A DNA stretch of 64,000 nucleotides, taken from positions 1 through 64,000 of the forward strand of contig JAEWPB010000020.1 of the NCBI GenBank assembly GCA_023399465.1, written 5' to 3'. This stretch comes from Pseudomonadota bacterium. GTDB taxonomy: Bacteria; Pseudomonadota; Alphaproteobacteria; Rhizobiales; Rhizobiaceae. A program made the position numbers and the translations under genes. The notes beneath the pieces were generated by a model that was not told where the DNA came from, searched no databases, and was given only the letters and a program-made list of their open reading frames with translations. This document shows positions 55,301-63,823 of the stretch, in pieces. Position 1 is the first letter of the stretch. Each line of letters starts with the position of its first letter.

Positions 55301-56120
55301 GCGCCGAAACGGCAAAACCGGTGGCATTGATCACCACATCCGGTGAGGCTTCGGAAAAGATCGACGTCAGGGTTCCGACCGAGACCGCGTCCTTGAGGCT
55401 GGCGACGAATACCGGCAGCGGCCGCAGGCCCTCCGCGGCAAGGGCAGCGCACAGGGCTTCAACCGGTCTGGTTTCACCGCTCTGCACCAGCGCCCGGTAG
55501 AAGCAGATGGCCGCGACCGGTGCGATCGCCGGCGAAGACGCACGCTGCTCCCATTCCGCAAGCCCGATCACGCCGCTCCCCGGCCACCAGATCCCGGCCT
55601 TCAGCAGGGGCACGGCCGGTTCCGGGCGCTCGCCACAGTCAAGCATCGCCCTGGCATAGGCCAGGAAGGTGCGGGAATTGGCCTGACCGCCCTCGATAAG
55701 GTAGCTCCACAGCGCGTTGAGATCCGCTTCGGCGACATTGGAGAAAGGGGCAAGCCCCGCATCCGGCTTGTCGTCGCCGGGCAGCACGGCAATCTTCATG
55801 CCGCCGCGCTGGGCGGCCGCATGAAGGGCTTCGAGCGCGTAGTGGAAATAGCTGGCGCCACCGAGCGCGCGGACGATGATCAGCCGCGCATGACGCGCGG
55901 TGCGCTCGATGTAGGTATCGACCGACATCGGGTGCTTCAGCGCCATCAGGCTCGCCAGTCTCAGGGAAACGGCTCCGGGCTCAAGCGCGTGCGCGGCGGC
56001 GATGGCCGCAAGCTCGGTATCGGCGGCCGAGAGAAACAGGACGTCGCCGGGCGTCTGGCCGAGGTCGATGGCCTCGTCGCCATCGGCAATCGAACCTTTC
56101 TGGGCGAGCAAAAGATGCAT
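52347..56120 (-). CDS. cobN: Cobaltochelatase large subunit CobN
   Basis: A 1257-residue CobN/BchH-family protein of normal length. Characteristic regions are HMGKHGNLEWLPGKALALSENCYPEAVFG (centre) and FDALTAWGTSNMRTGGDDIAQAL-type sequence near residue 900 (GLTAWGTSNMRTGGDDIA). With CobS and CobT it inserts Co2+ into hydrogenobyrinic acid a,c-diamide using ATP. CobS and CobT are not in this window. ATG at 56120 follows GGAGAGG. It is in one unit with cobW upstream and cobO downstream. Confidence 0.96.
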   Translation of the reverse strand: MHLLLAQKGSIADGDEAIDLGQTPGDVLFLSAADTELAAIAAAHALEPGAVSLRLASLMALKHPMSVDTYIERTARHARLIIVRALGGASYFHYALEALHAAAQRGGMKIAVLPGDDKPDAGLAPFSNVAEADLNALWSYLIEGGQANSRTFLAYARAMLDCGERPEPAVPLLKAGIWWPGSGVIGLAEWEQRASSPAIAPVAAICFYRALVQSGETRPVEALCAALAAEGLRPLPVFVASLKDAVSVGTLTSIFSEASPDVVINATGFAVSAPGAERQPTVLDEGGAVVLQAIFSGSSREAWETSTQGLSARDLAMNVALPEVDGRVLSRAVSFKSAARFDELTQTNIVSHEPLDDRIRFVAQLAANWARLRRAPVGDRRVALIMANYPNRDGRLGNGVGLDTPAGTMEVLRAMAREGYAIANLPADSDALMRHLMAGPTNAENHDREIRETISLNQYNAFFKTLPERIQGEVTARWGRPETDPFFIDGRFALPLSRFGEVLVCIQPARGYNIDPKETYHSPDLVPPHGYLAFYAYLRTVYGAHAIVHMGKHGNLEWLPGKALALSENCYPEAVFGPLPHLYPFIVNDPGEGTQAKRRTSAVIIDHLTPPLTRAESYGPLKDLEALVDEYYEAAGGDPRRLRLLKKQILELVTDIGLDRDAGIATGEAEDTALAKLDAYLCDLKEMQIRDGLHIFGLAPEGRLLTDLVVALARVPRGLGEGGDASLQRAIAADAGLDGFDPLDCDMAAAWQGPRPELLVAVSESPWRSHGDTVERIELLAANLVEGACACPEAWPRTRAVLDEIEQRLAPSVRQSGPAEIEALLTGLAGRFVAPGPSGAPTRGRPDVLPTGRNFYSVDSRAVPTAAAYELGKKSAELLITRYVQDHGEWPTSFGLTAWGTSNMRTGGDDIAQALALIGVKPVWDNASRRVTGYEIVPPAMLRRPRVDVTLRISGFFRDAFPEQIALIDKAIRAIGQLDEDEADNPIAARMRREAAGLVAEGMDAKAASRRAGYRVFGSKPGAYGAGLQALIDEKGWERRGDLAEAYLVWGGYAYGAGEEGKAERGLFEERLRSVEAVVQNQDNREHDLLDSDDYYQFEGGMTAAIEHVSGARPAVYHNDHSRPEKPVIRSLEEEIGRVVRARVVNPKWIAGVMRHGYKGAFEIAATVDYMFAFSATTGAVRDHHFEAVYRAFVVDAEVRDFMADKNPLALKEMAERLQEAIDRGLWNPRSNSARFDLAALAEAASMATARGGIAKA

Positions 56121-56197
56121 GCGGCCTCTCCGGGAAATGCCTTGCCGCTCCATCCGACCGTGGCCGGAGGAGCGGCGATATGTCGATCGGTCGCGGC

Positions 56198-57268
56198 TTA
56201 CAGACCGGCGATCGCCGAGCGCACGGCAGCCTCATCCATGTCATGCAGGCCGATCACGACCAGCCGGGTGGCGCGGGTCTCCCCCGGCGCCCAGGCACGG
56301 TCGAAATAGTGATCGATGCGGCTGCCTACGGCCTGGACGACGAGGCGCATCGGCTTGCCCGGCACATCGGCAAAGCCCTTGAGGCGCAGGATGTCGTTGG
56401 CCTCGATGACCGCCTTCAGCCCGTCCACGAAGGCCGCGGGGTCGCCGACCGCGCCATGCTCGATAACGAAGCTGTCGAATTCGTCATGGTCGTGGTGATG
56501 GTCGTGCGGCTCGCCGCTCTCGTGCAGCGCCTCATGTTCCCGCTCGTGGTGGGATTTTCGGTTGTCGATATCGCCTTCGGTGCCGATTCCGAGCCCGAGC
56601 AGCACGGCAGCCGAAACCTCGCCGTTTCGGGCCTCGATCATCGCCGGCCGGCGGTCGATCCGCGACGCCACTTCCGCCTTCACCCGGCTCATGCCATCGG
56701 CATCGAGAAGGTCAGACTTGTTGAGCACGATCAGGTCGGCGCAGGTAAGCTGGTCCTCGAAGAGCTCTTCCAGCGGGCTTTCGTGGTCGAGGCTTTCGTC
56801 CCCGGCGCGCGCTGCCTCCACCCTGTCATGATCGTCGGCAAAGCGGCCGGCCGCGACAGCGGCGCTGTCGACGACAGTGACCACGCCGTCGACCGTCACC
56901 TGGGTACGAATGTCAGGCCAGTTGAAGGCGGCGACAAGCGGCTGCGGCAATGCCAGCCCCGAGGTTTCGATGACGATGTGATCGGGGCGGTTGTGCCTTT
57001 CCAGAAGCTTCGTCATCGTCGGGATGAAATCGTCGGCCACCGTGCAGCAGATGCAGCCGTTGGTCAGCTCGATGATGTCGTCCTCGCTGCAGTTTTCCGC
57101 ACCGCAGCCCTTCAGCACGTCGCCATCGACGCCGAGATCGCCGAATTCATTGATGATCAGCGCGATCTTCCTGCCATTGGCGTTCTCCAGAAGGTTGCGG
57201 ATCATCGTCGTCTTGCCGGCGCCGAGAAAGCCGGTGATGACGGTTGCGGGGATCTTTCCCTGCATCAT
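56198..57268 (-). CDS. cobW: CobW GTPase metallochaperone
   Basis: A 356-residue COG0523 GTPase. The P-loop GFLGAGKTT (13-21), the metal-binding GCICC (71-75), ETSGLALP (101-108) and NKSD (183-186) are present. A His-rich insertion at residues 240-261 precedes the CobW C-terminal domain. It is thought to deliver Co2+ for corrin metalation by CobNST. The gene lies 4 bp after cobU and 77 bp before cobN. Confidence 0.95.
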   Translation of the reverse strand: MMQGKIPATVITGFLGAGKTTMIRNLLENANGRKIALIINEFGDLGVDGDVLKGCGAENCSEDDIIELTNGCICCTVADDFIPTMTKLLERHNRPDHIVIETSGLALPQPLVAAFNWPDIRTQVTVDGVVTVVDSAAVAAGRFADDHDRVEAARAGDESLDHESPLEELFEDQLTCADLIVLNKSDLLDADGMSRVKAEVASRIDRRPAMIEARNGEVSAAVLLGLGIGTEGDIDNRKSHHEREHEALHESGEPHDHHHDHDEFDSFVIEHGAVGDPAAFVDGLKAVIEANDILRLKGFADVPGKPMRLVVQAVGSRIDHYFDRAWAPGETRATRLVVIGLHDMDEAAVRSAIAGL

Positions 57269-57272
57269 GGGT

Positions 57273-57797
57273 TCAACCCTTCATTTTCAACGGCAGACCG
57301 GCCGCGATGAAATAGACTTCCGCGACCGTGGCGGCTACGAGCTGGTGAAGCCGGCCGGCATGATCGCGAAACTCACGCGCCATGCGGTGTTCGGGAACGA
57401 TCCCGAGACCGACTTCATTGGAGACGAGAACGAGCCGGGCCGAGGCGCGCGGCAGCCAGTCGGCAAGTGCCTGTGCTTCGGTGGCAATGTCCCGTCCATC
57501 CATCATCAGGTTGGTGACCCACAGCGTCAGGCAGTCGACCAGGATCGCCCGGTCGGGGGCATCGATACGCTGCAAGGTCCCGACGAGATCGAGCGGCTCC
57601 TCATGCGTCGTCCAGCCATCGCCGCGATCGGCCTGGTGACGGGAAATGCGATCGCGCATTTCCTCATCAAAGGCCCGGCCGGTCGCCACATAGTGCCGTT
57701 CGAGACCCGAGGCGCGCACCAGCGCCTCGGAGAAACCGGACTTTCCCGAACGCGCGCCGCCCAGAACGAGGACGGCACCGGGAGTTACACTGCTCAT
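57273..57797 (-). CDS. cobU: Adenosylcobinamide kinase/guanylyltransferase CobU (CobP)
   Basis: A 174-residue bifunctional enzyme with P-loop [15 protein letters not shown] and [12 protein letters not shown], and the C-terminal [22 protein letters not shown]. It phosphorylates adenosylcobinamide and attaches GMP. In the aerobic nomenclature this protein is CobP. ATG at 57797 overlaps cbtA by 4 bp; the longer upstream frame is inside cbtA. Confidence 0.94.
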   Translation of the reverse strand: MSSVTPGAVLVLGGARSGKSGFSEALVRASGLERHYVATGRAFDEEMRDRISRHQADRGDGWTTHEEPLDLVGTLQRIDAPDRAILVDCLTLWVTNLMMDGRDIATEAQALADWLPRASARLVLVSNEVGLGIVPEHRMAREFRDHAGRLHQLVAATVAEVYFIAAGLPLKMKG

Positions 57798-58561
57798 CGG
57801 GAGGTCCTTGCCATTCGTTCGTTGAGCAAGCCGAGGGCGAAGCCCAGCACCACCCAGAAGAACAGCGCGGTCACGAGCGCTGCCACCGCGAACTCGGCGG
57901 CAAGCAATGCCGGCACGTTGCTGTCGATGCTGTCGGGCTGGGGCGCTCCCCAGACCTGCGGCGCGGCGATCAGGGCGATACCGGCGATCTTTGCCGGAAG
58001 TTCCTTGCGCAATGCCAGCAGGTAGATGCCGGCGGCGGAAAGAACGACCGCGAAGAACCACCAGACCTGGCGGACGCCAAGATCGGCGGCCGGGAACCCC
58101 GGAAGTTCCGGCGGCAGGCCGGCAGCAGGCAGGAAATGAACGGCAAGCCAGCCGGCCGCCCCCCAGAGCACACCATTCGCGGCGGTGACGGGATTGCCCG
58201 AGAGCAGGCTCACCGCCGCCAGCAGCAGGCCGAAGCCGGCACCGATGACCAGATTGGCGGCAAGCGTGCCGGAAAAGCGGCTCATGCCGAACAGCAGTCC
58301 GCCGTCCTCCTCCGCATCGCCCGCCACCGTCGGATGGTCATGGGCGTAGGCGGGGGTGACGATGTAGAGCGAGGCCGCCAGCGGGCCGAAGGTCGAATAG
58401 CCGGAAGCCGCACCATGGGAATGGTCGCTCGCGGGTGCATCACCCTCGAATTCCTCGGCATGGAGAATGAGCGGCACGACCCGCCACTGCTGCGCCGCAG
58501 TCATGAGCACGCCAGCGACCAGCCCGGCCACGAGAGCAGCCAGAATATGTCTGATAACCAT
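57794..58561 (-). CDS. cbtA: Cobalt transporter subunit CbtA
   Basis: A 255-residue membrane protein with about six helices, a His-containing segment (SDHSHGAAS) and [21 protein letters not shown], typical of CbtA. CbtA and CbtB are predicted cobalt uptake proteins that occur next to B12 genes and under B12 riboswitches. It follows cbtB by 18 bp and overlaps cobU by 4 bp. Confidence 0.92.
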   Translation of the reverse strand: MVIRHILAALVAGLVAGVLMTAAQQWRVVPLILHAEEFEGDAPASDHSHGAASGYSTFGPLAASLYIVTPAYAHDHPTVAGDAEEDGGLLFGMSRFSGTLAANLVIGAGFGLLLAAVSLLSGNPVTAANGVLWGAAGWLAVHFLPAAGLPPELPGFPAADLGVRQVWWFFAVVLSAAGIYLLALRKELPAKIAGIALIAAPQVWGAPQPDSIDSNVPALLAAEFAVAALVTALFFWVVLGFALGLLNERMARTSR

Positions 58562-58579
58562 TTCGATATCCCCTTGAGG

Positions 58580-58759
58580 TCAGTGGCAGGGGAAGCCGAA
58601 TGCGTGACGGGTATCGTGCGCGGTATCGTGCAGCACTGCCGAATTGGCAAGGCCGGCGCCGAATACCAGGAACGAACCGAGAAGCAGGGCAATCAGACCG
58701 GCAACGAGCCGGTCGCTTGCCGAGAGGACAAGAGACGAAGAAACAGTACTATGAGCCAT
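58580..58759 (-). CDS. cbtB: Cobalt transporter subunit CbtB
   Basis: A 59-residue protein with a single membrane helix (LVAGLIALLLGSFLVFGAGLA) and the conserved His-rich end HDTAHDTRHAFGFPCH, probably a metal-binding site. ATG at 58759 has GGAGG 6 nt upstream. It is the first gene of cbtBA-cobU-cobW-cobN-cobO and lies just downstream of a cobalamin riboswitch. Confidence 0.93.
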   Translation of the reverse strand: MAHSTVSSSLVLSASDRLVAGLIALLLGSFLVFGAGLANSAVLHDTAHDTRHAFGFPCH

Positions 58760-58813
58760 GACAACCTCCGTGCTGGCCGTATGGGGAAACCTCCCCAAGG
58801 GGTTCGGGCGTAT

Positions 58814-59160
58814 GCCCGGCACGCATGGCAGGTTTCCTGGCTCGCGGTTTTCAGGCGCAATGCGCCAACGGCTCTCCCTCGCCTTCCCGGAGAATAAAAG
58901 GCTTCACGAAAGGGCGGACGATTCGTAGACATAGAGGCGTCCAGCCCCGGCAGATCGTGAAGCCACTCCAGTGGCTTTTCCGGTCCTCGAACCGCCGATG
59001 CCCGCCTGCCCCATGCAGACTGTCGACAACGACGCACGCAAACCGGATGGAAGACCCTGACCACTCTACAGTCGCGGGGTCGGCTGTGATGAGAGCGCCC
59101 TGTATGGGTCCGCCCCTTCACATTCCCTTTTACTCCCGTAACGCTCGCGCGGTCCGGGAA
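58814..59160 (-). promoter_or_regulatory. Cobalamin (B12) riboswitch upstream of cbtB
   Basis: On the minus strand the conserved parts appear in order: GUAAAAGGGAA (59123-59133), CCCCGCGACUGUA (around 59067-59079), GCCACUG (58969-58975), GGGAAGGC (58881-58888) and the B12 box AGCCAGGAAACCUGCC (58827-58842). CCCGG (59154-59158) can close P1 with CCGGG near 58815-58819. Two hairpins (58805-58818 and 58782-58797) lie between the box and the ribosome site, forming the expression platform. B12 should switch off the cbtBA-cobUWNO operon. Confidence 0.92.
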
Positions 59161-59367
59161 CCATTCGTGAGGTCATGTTAGCGGTCCGCCGGAGTAAAAG
59201 TCAATTGCGAGGGACGAACGATGCCGCTCCCCTCACCGGGGATGCGGATTATCCACACCTGCGCGCCCCCCTATAAACCGGCGCATTTTCTGATATACGC
59301 CCCCTACCGAGAGGTTTTGAAGGCCTCCACACACTAGGAACCATCCTCTGTTGACAAGTGCATCTCC

Positions 59368-60390
59368 ATGAGCGCCGCCACCCGTCTTTGGGTCTCGCGG
59401 ATGAACCCTTACAAAAAACCCGACGATAGAAGAGCAGTTTTCGAAATTGCGGCCACCATCATCCCGTTCGTCGCGCTATGGCTTGCGACCTGGGCATTGC
59501 TGGAAGTCAATCTCCTGCTCGCTCTTCTGACTGCGATTCTGGCGGCCGGATTGATGGTCCGCATGTTCATCATTCAGCACGATTGCGGTCACGGCTCGCT
59601 GTTGACGTCAAAGGAAGCCAACGATTGGCTTGGGCGCGCAATCGGCGTTCTGACCCTTACGCCCTACGACTACTGGCGCCATTCGCATGCGCTCCATCAT
59701 GCAAGCTCCGGCAATCTCGACAAGCGCGGCTTCGGAGACATCGATACGCTGACCGTCGACGAATACATGGCACTGCCGCGCATGGGGCGCCTGCGCTACC
59801 GGCTCTACCGCCATCCGTTGGTGATGTTCGGAATCGGACCGACCTATCTCTTTGTTATCCAGCACCGCTGGCCGGTCGGCGCAATGAACAAGGGCCACAT
59901 CCCCTGGGTCAGCACTCTGGCGACGAATGCCGGCATTGTCGCACTCTACGGCCTGCTGATCTACGTTTTCGGCCTGAAGGCCTTTCTGATGGTCCAGGTA
60001 CCAATTGTGGTGATCGGCGCATCGATCGGCGTTTGGCTGTTCTATGTGCAGCATCAGTTCGAACATGCGCATTGGGAACGAGCCGATGAATGGCAGCGCG
60101 ACAATGCCGCCCTCCACGGCAGCTCGTTCTACGACCTGCCGCGACCGCTGATGTGGCTGACGGGCAATATCGGTATCCATCACGTGCACCATCTGTCCAG
60201 CCGCATCCCGTTCCACCGGCTGCCGCAAATCCTCAAGGATTACCCGGAACTGAAGGAAATCGGACGCCTGACGTTCTGGCAAAGCCTGAAATGCGTGCCG
60301 CTGACGCTGTGGGACGAACAGGCCAAACGACTGATATCGTTCCGCGAGGCAAAAAATCGCCAACCAGCGCCGCCGTTCGCTGCGGCCTAG
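59368..60390 (+). CDS. Membrane fatty acid desaturase
   Basis: A 340-residue integral-membrane di-iron desaturase. The three His boxes are HDCGH (71-75), HSHALHH (105-111) and IHHVHH (about 269-274), and long hydrophobic segments are in the expected places. It introduces a double bond into acyl lipids, and the position cannot be predicted. ATG at 59368 is used; a second ATG at 59401 is possible. The 207 bp upstream, between it and the riboswitch, should hold its promoter. A hairpin follows the gene. Confidence 0.92.
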   Translation: MSAATRLWVSRMNPYKKPDDRRAVFEIAATIIPFVALWLATWALLEVNLLLALLTAILAAGLMVRMFIIQHDCGHGSLLTSKEANDWLGRAIGVLTLTPYDYWRHSHALHHASSGNLDKRGFGDIDTLTVDEYMALPRMGRLRYRLYRHPLVMFGIGPTYLFVIQHRWPVGAMNKGHIPWVSTLATNAGIVALYGLLIYVFGLKAFLMVQVPIVVIGASIGVWLFYVQHQFEHAHWERADEWQRDNAALHGSSFYDLPRPLMWLTGNIGIHHVHHLSSRIPFHRLPQILKDYPELKEIGRLTFWQSLKCVPLTLWDEQAKRLISFREAKNRQPAPPFAAA

Positions 60391-60415
60391 AGTAGACAGG
60401 GCATCCTGGAACAAA

Positions 60416-60444
60416 GAGACCAGCACGGTTGCCGTCCTGGTCTC
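60416..60444 (+). terminator. Stem-loop terminator after desaturase
   Basis: GAGACCAG / CTGGTCTC (8 bp) continues across one C-C mismatch into ACGG / CCGT around a 3-nt loop. It is preceded by an A-rich stretch and starts 26 bp after the stop. The following T-rich stretch is short. Confidence 0.65.
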
Positions 60445-60578
60445 TCCTGCTGTTCCGGGCGAAGCCCGTGACCGCCCTCGCCTGTATGGCCTCAGCGGGT
60501 CGGCGCATGCATCAATCCGGGGGCGGCCTGAAGGCGGAGATAGCGGTTTCCCCATTGTTTTCGGCGTCGCTGGCTGAC

Positions 60579-61409
60579 CTAACCGATCGCAGTGACGACA
60601 TAGGCCCTGCTCCTGCCCTCGATCTGACCGGCTCCGAACCGCTGCTCGAGCGCCGCGCCCACATGCCGGGTTGCGGCCAGAAGTTCGCCCGACGCCGCCC
60701 GCGCCTCGATCTCGTGTCGAAGCGGCGTTCCCTGGCAGATGGCGATGGCGACATCGCCGGTAGAACCCGCCCTTGTGGGCATTTCCACAGCGTCGATTTC
60801 TACGGATCGGAAGCCGGCTGCGACTGCCGCCTCACGAATTGCAGCCTTGTCGCCATAGCCGTGCGGCGTGCGTGCGATGAAGCGTGGCGGGTCCCGCGGG
60901 AAGAATTCCTGCAGCGCTTCGTCCACGGTTCTCGCAAAATCATTCGACGCGAGACCGTCCCAGACGCTGAAGACATAGCGCCCGCCCGGCTTCAGCACGC
61001 GACGGGCCTCGGCGTGTCCCCTCGTCTTGTCCGGATAGAACATCACCCCGAACTGGCAGACAACCACGTCGAACATCGCATCGTCGAACGGCAGCGCCAG
61101 GGCATCGGCCTGCTGCCAGGCAATTCGTCCATCCCCGCCGAGCCTCGCCCGTGCCCGATCCAGCATCGGCTGATTGAGGTCGGTGGCCACCATGCTCGCC
61201 CGCGGACCGAGCCGGGAGGCGACCGCGCGCGTCAGCACGCCGGTGCCGGCCGCCACCTCCAGCAGCGTCTGCGGGCGAAGTGTTTCGATGCGGTCCGCGA
61301 GATCGCGCGCATAGGGTTCGAAAAAGATCGGGACCATGAGACGGTCATAGATATCCGGGATCGCGCCGGAGAAGACCTTGTCTTCCCTGGCATTGTCTGG
61401 CGAGGCCAT
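60579..61409 (-). CDS. Class I SAM-dependent methyltransferase
   Basis: A 276-residue methyltransferase of the UbiE/Methyltransf_11 type. SAM motif I is LLEVAAGTGVLTRAVASRLG (about residues 49-68), followed by MVATDLNQPMLDRAR, DALALPFDDAMFDVVVCQFGVMFYPD and RVLKPGGRYVFSVWDG. The acceptor is unknown. ATG at 61409 follows GGGAGGAGCACC. It sits between the desaturase and cobQ without operon evidence. Confidence 0.86.
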   Translation of the reverse strand: MASPDNAREDKVFSGAIPDIYDRLMVPIFFEPYARDLADRIETLRPQTLLEVAAGTGVLTRAVASRLGPRASMVATDLNQPMLDRARARLGGDGRIAWQQADALALPFDDAMFDVVVCQFGVMFYPDKTRGHAEARRVLKPGGRYVFSVWDGLASNDFARTVDEALQEFFPRDPPRFIARTPHGYGDKAAIREAAVAAGFRSVEIDAVEMPTRAGSTGDVAIAICQGTPLRHEIEARAASGELLAATRHVGAALEQRFGAGQIEGRSRAYVVTAIG

Positions 61410-61485
61410 GGTGCTCCTCCCTTCGACAACCGAAGCTGAAGGAAGATTACACCCACCGAAACCGCGACAAAAGACGCCCCGAATG

Positions 61486-62955
61486 TCAGCCGCCAGCGAT
61501 GAGGCGGTCGAGCCAGCGCTTGTCGAGAACATCTTCGAGTTCGGCGGCGATCGCGTCCAGCGCGTAGTCGACGCTCTGGCGATAGTTGCCCCGGCCTCCC
61601 TCGATGCCGAAGCTGCCGAGCAGCGCCGCCCGATAGGCGTCGCTGGCAAAGAGCCCGTGCAGATAGGTGCCGAGGACCCGCCCGCTGGCGGAGACGGCAC
61701 CATCCGGGCGTCCGTCGATCAACACCGCCGGGCGGTCGCAATCGGGGCCGCTGGTGACGCCGAGATGGATTTCATAGCCCGAAAGTTCGACACCGTATTC
61801 GGTCGACCGGGCACTGCTGTTGCGCACCGTCTTTTCCGGGGCCATTTCGGTCTCGACATCGAGGAGGCCGAGCCCCGGCGCCTCGCGCACACCACCTTCC
61901 AGCCCCAGCGGATCACGAACGGTCCGCCCCAGCATCTGGTAGCCGCCGCAGATACCGATGACACGGCCGCCGCGGCGGACGTGGGCAGCGATATCGCGGT
62001 CCCAGCCCTGCTGCCGGAGATCTTCGAGGTCGCCGATGGTCGACTTGGAACCGGGAATGACGATCAGGCCGCAATCGGCGGGAATGGCCTCACCCGCCCG
62101 GACATGGACGAGTTCGACATCGGGTTCGGCGGCAAGCGGATCGAGATCATCGAAATTGGCGATGCGCGACAGTACCGGGACCGCGACCTTGAGCGCTCCG
62201 GCGGTGTTCCGGCGGGAAAGGCGCTCGAGCACGACGGAATCTTCTGCCGGCAGGCGCGCGGCCGCCTTCAGCCACGGCACCACGCCGAAGCAGGGCCAGC
62301 CGGTGAAGCTGCCGATGGCCGAAATACCGTCATCGAACAGCGAAACGTCGCCGCGGAACTTGTTGATGATGTAACCGGCGATCATCTTTCGGTCGCCTTC
62401 GGGAAGGATCGCATGGGTGCCGACGAGCGAGGCGATGACGCCGCCGCGGTCAATGTCGCCGACCAGTACGACCGGCACGTCGGCGCGCGTGGCAAATCCC
62501 ATGTTGGCGATGTCGCCGGCGCGCAGGTTGATTTCGGCAGGCGACCCCGCGCCCTCGACGATGACGAGATCCGCCCCCGAGCCGACGATCTCGAAGCTCT
62601 CGAGCACGGCATCGAGCAAGCGGGGCTTCAGGCGCTGGTAGTCGCGCCCTCTCGCCTCGCCCACGACCTTCCCCTGCAGCACGATCTGGCTGCCGACGTT
62701 CGACTGCGGCTTGAGCAGAACCGGGTTCATGTGCACCGAGGACGGAACCCGCGACGCCCATGCCTGCAGCCATTGCGCCCGGCCGATCTCTCCGCCGTCA
62801 TCGGCGACCGCGGCATTGTTCGACATGTTCTGCGGCTTGAACGGGCGCACCGAAAGGCCGCGATTGGCCGCGAGCCGGCAGAGCCCGGCGACGAGTACCG
62901 TTTTTCCGACATCCGAGCCGGTACCCTGCAGCATGATCGCCCGCGTCATCGGCAC
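61486..62955 (-). CDS. cobQ: Cobyric acid synthase CobQ
   Basis: A 489-residue ATP-dependent glutamine amidotransferase. The P-loop-like MLQGTGSDVGKTVLVAGLCR and FKPQNMSNNA are at the N terminus. The amidotransferase domain has IGICGGYQMLGR (nucleophilic Cys) and YEIHLG. It amidates side chains b, d, e and g. The start is 62955 (MPMTRAIML) or 62949. It appears as a single gene with no B12 box recognised in its 5' region. Confidence 0.95.
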   Translation of the reverse strand: MPMTRAIMLQGTGSDVGKTVLVAGLCRLAANRGLSVRPFKPQNMSNNAAVADDGGEIGRAQWLQAWASRVPSSVHMNPVLLKPQSNVGSQIVLQGKVVGEARGRDYQRLKPRLLDAVLESFEIVGSGADLVIVEGAGSPAEINLRAGDIANMGFATRADVPVVLVGDIDRGGVIASLVGTHAILPEGDRKMIAGYIINKFRGDVSLFDDGISAIGSFTGWPCFGVVPWLKAAARLPAEDSVVLERLSRRNTAGALKVAVPVLSRIANFDDLDPLAAEPDVELVHVRAGEAIPADCGLIVIPGSKSTIGDLEDLRQQGWDRDIAAHVRRGGRVIGICGGYQMLGRTVRDPLGLEGGVREAPGLGLLDVETEMAPEKTVRNSSARSTEYGVELSGYEIHLGVTSGPDCDRPAVLIDGRPDGAVSASGRVLGTYLHGLFASDAYRAALLGSFGIEGGRGNYRQSVDYALDAIAAELEDVLDKRWLDRLIAGG

Positions 62956-63191
62956 CTCGCCGAGTGGCCCATCGCCACACGAGAACCGTTACGTTGCAGT
63001 CGTTTCGCGCCAATTCGGGCTGCATCAGGCTCGATGGGCGGCGCGATGGGGAGACCGGGCTGCAACTTATTCATGGATTTGTCCGTTTGCGACATGGAAT
63101 GGCGATTCCTCCGGTTGCCGCAAGGATTGAACGGGATTATCTCCGCGTCAATTCGCACGACAATCCCTGCCGGCGGCAGGATGAGGAACTC

Positions 63192-63335
63192 ATGATCTAT
63201 ATCTTTAACAGGAACAACTCCGTCCAGATCGCCTGGGGCTCGAAGGCACCGAAACTCCGGACCGAGAGCCGCCTAGAGGAACTCGACCTCGGCATGGATC
63301 CGGTCAGGCTGATCCGCTCGTTCATCGCCGGCTGA
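63192..63335 (+). CDS. Small hypothetical protein
   Basis: A 47-residue basic protein beginning MIYIFNRNNSVQIAWGSKAP, with the later segment LGMDPVRLIRSF. GAGGA lies 4-8 nt upstream of the ATG, which supports translation. There is no signal peptide or known motif, and the function is unknown. It is divergent from cobQ. Confidence 0.5.
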   Translation: MIYIFNRNNSVQIAWGSKAPKLRTESRLEELDLGMDPVRLIRSFIAG

Positions 63336-63823
63336 CGCCCGCCGCCTCTTCCCCGCCCGGACCGCCATGTCAATTTTCGTGGCAGTTCTTTTTTGTCCGC
63401 CGCCTGCGCTGACAGCAAAACGAAAAACCGCGCACGGCCATGACAGCCGGCGCGGTTGATCAAAACACTAACATAGCCTCGAAAACACTCACGAGGCGAA
63501 CTTTAGCTCCGGGACGCAATACCTGATCCGGAGTCTGGCGGTGGTTTCCCTCGCCACGGCCAATCAATAACCGCACATCGTTACCGGAGAGTTATTGAGG
63601 GCTTAACCAAAGGTGAATTTTGACTTTTTTTGGTCATTACGTCGTTCACCGGCGGGTGCGGCGAATTTGTCGCGGGTTTGTCAGGCGCTGGACCAGCTAC
63701 GGTCCCGGGAAAGGTTGATTTATCCGATCAGCTCCCTAGTTTTATCGAGCTTGCGTCCGGCGCCGCCGAAAGGCTGCCCACGATGCGAACACCATCCGCT
63801 GCGACGACTGGAGGTCGGACCAC
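63336..63823. other. Gene-free 488-bp region with one stem-loop
   Basis: No supported gene. A perfect 8-bp stem AACCGCGC / GCGCGGTT (63426-63433 / 63450-63457) with an inner CGGC/GCCG pairing is flanked on its left by an A-tract, so it reads as a terminator on the minus strand and as a plain hairpin on the plus strand. The AT-rich part near 63560-63640 probably holds the promoter of the following transporter gene. Confidence 0.5.

Noticed and set aside
52299..55346. A 1015-codon open frame on the plus strand
   Set aside because: It is antisense to cobN, lies in GC-rich DNA where long shadow frames are common, and its translation is low-complexity Arg/Gly/Asp-rich without domains.
62956..63191. 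Possible cobalamin riboswitch upstream of cobQ
   Set aside because: No B12 box (CAGGAGACCTGCC-like) and no GGGAA-CCGGTG core were found in the cobQ upstream region.
63621..63636. TGAC-T7-GGTCA as an FNR-like site
   Set aside because: The half-site spacing does not match TTGAY-N4-RTCAA; it is probably part of an AT-rich promoter.
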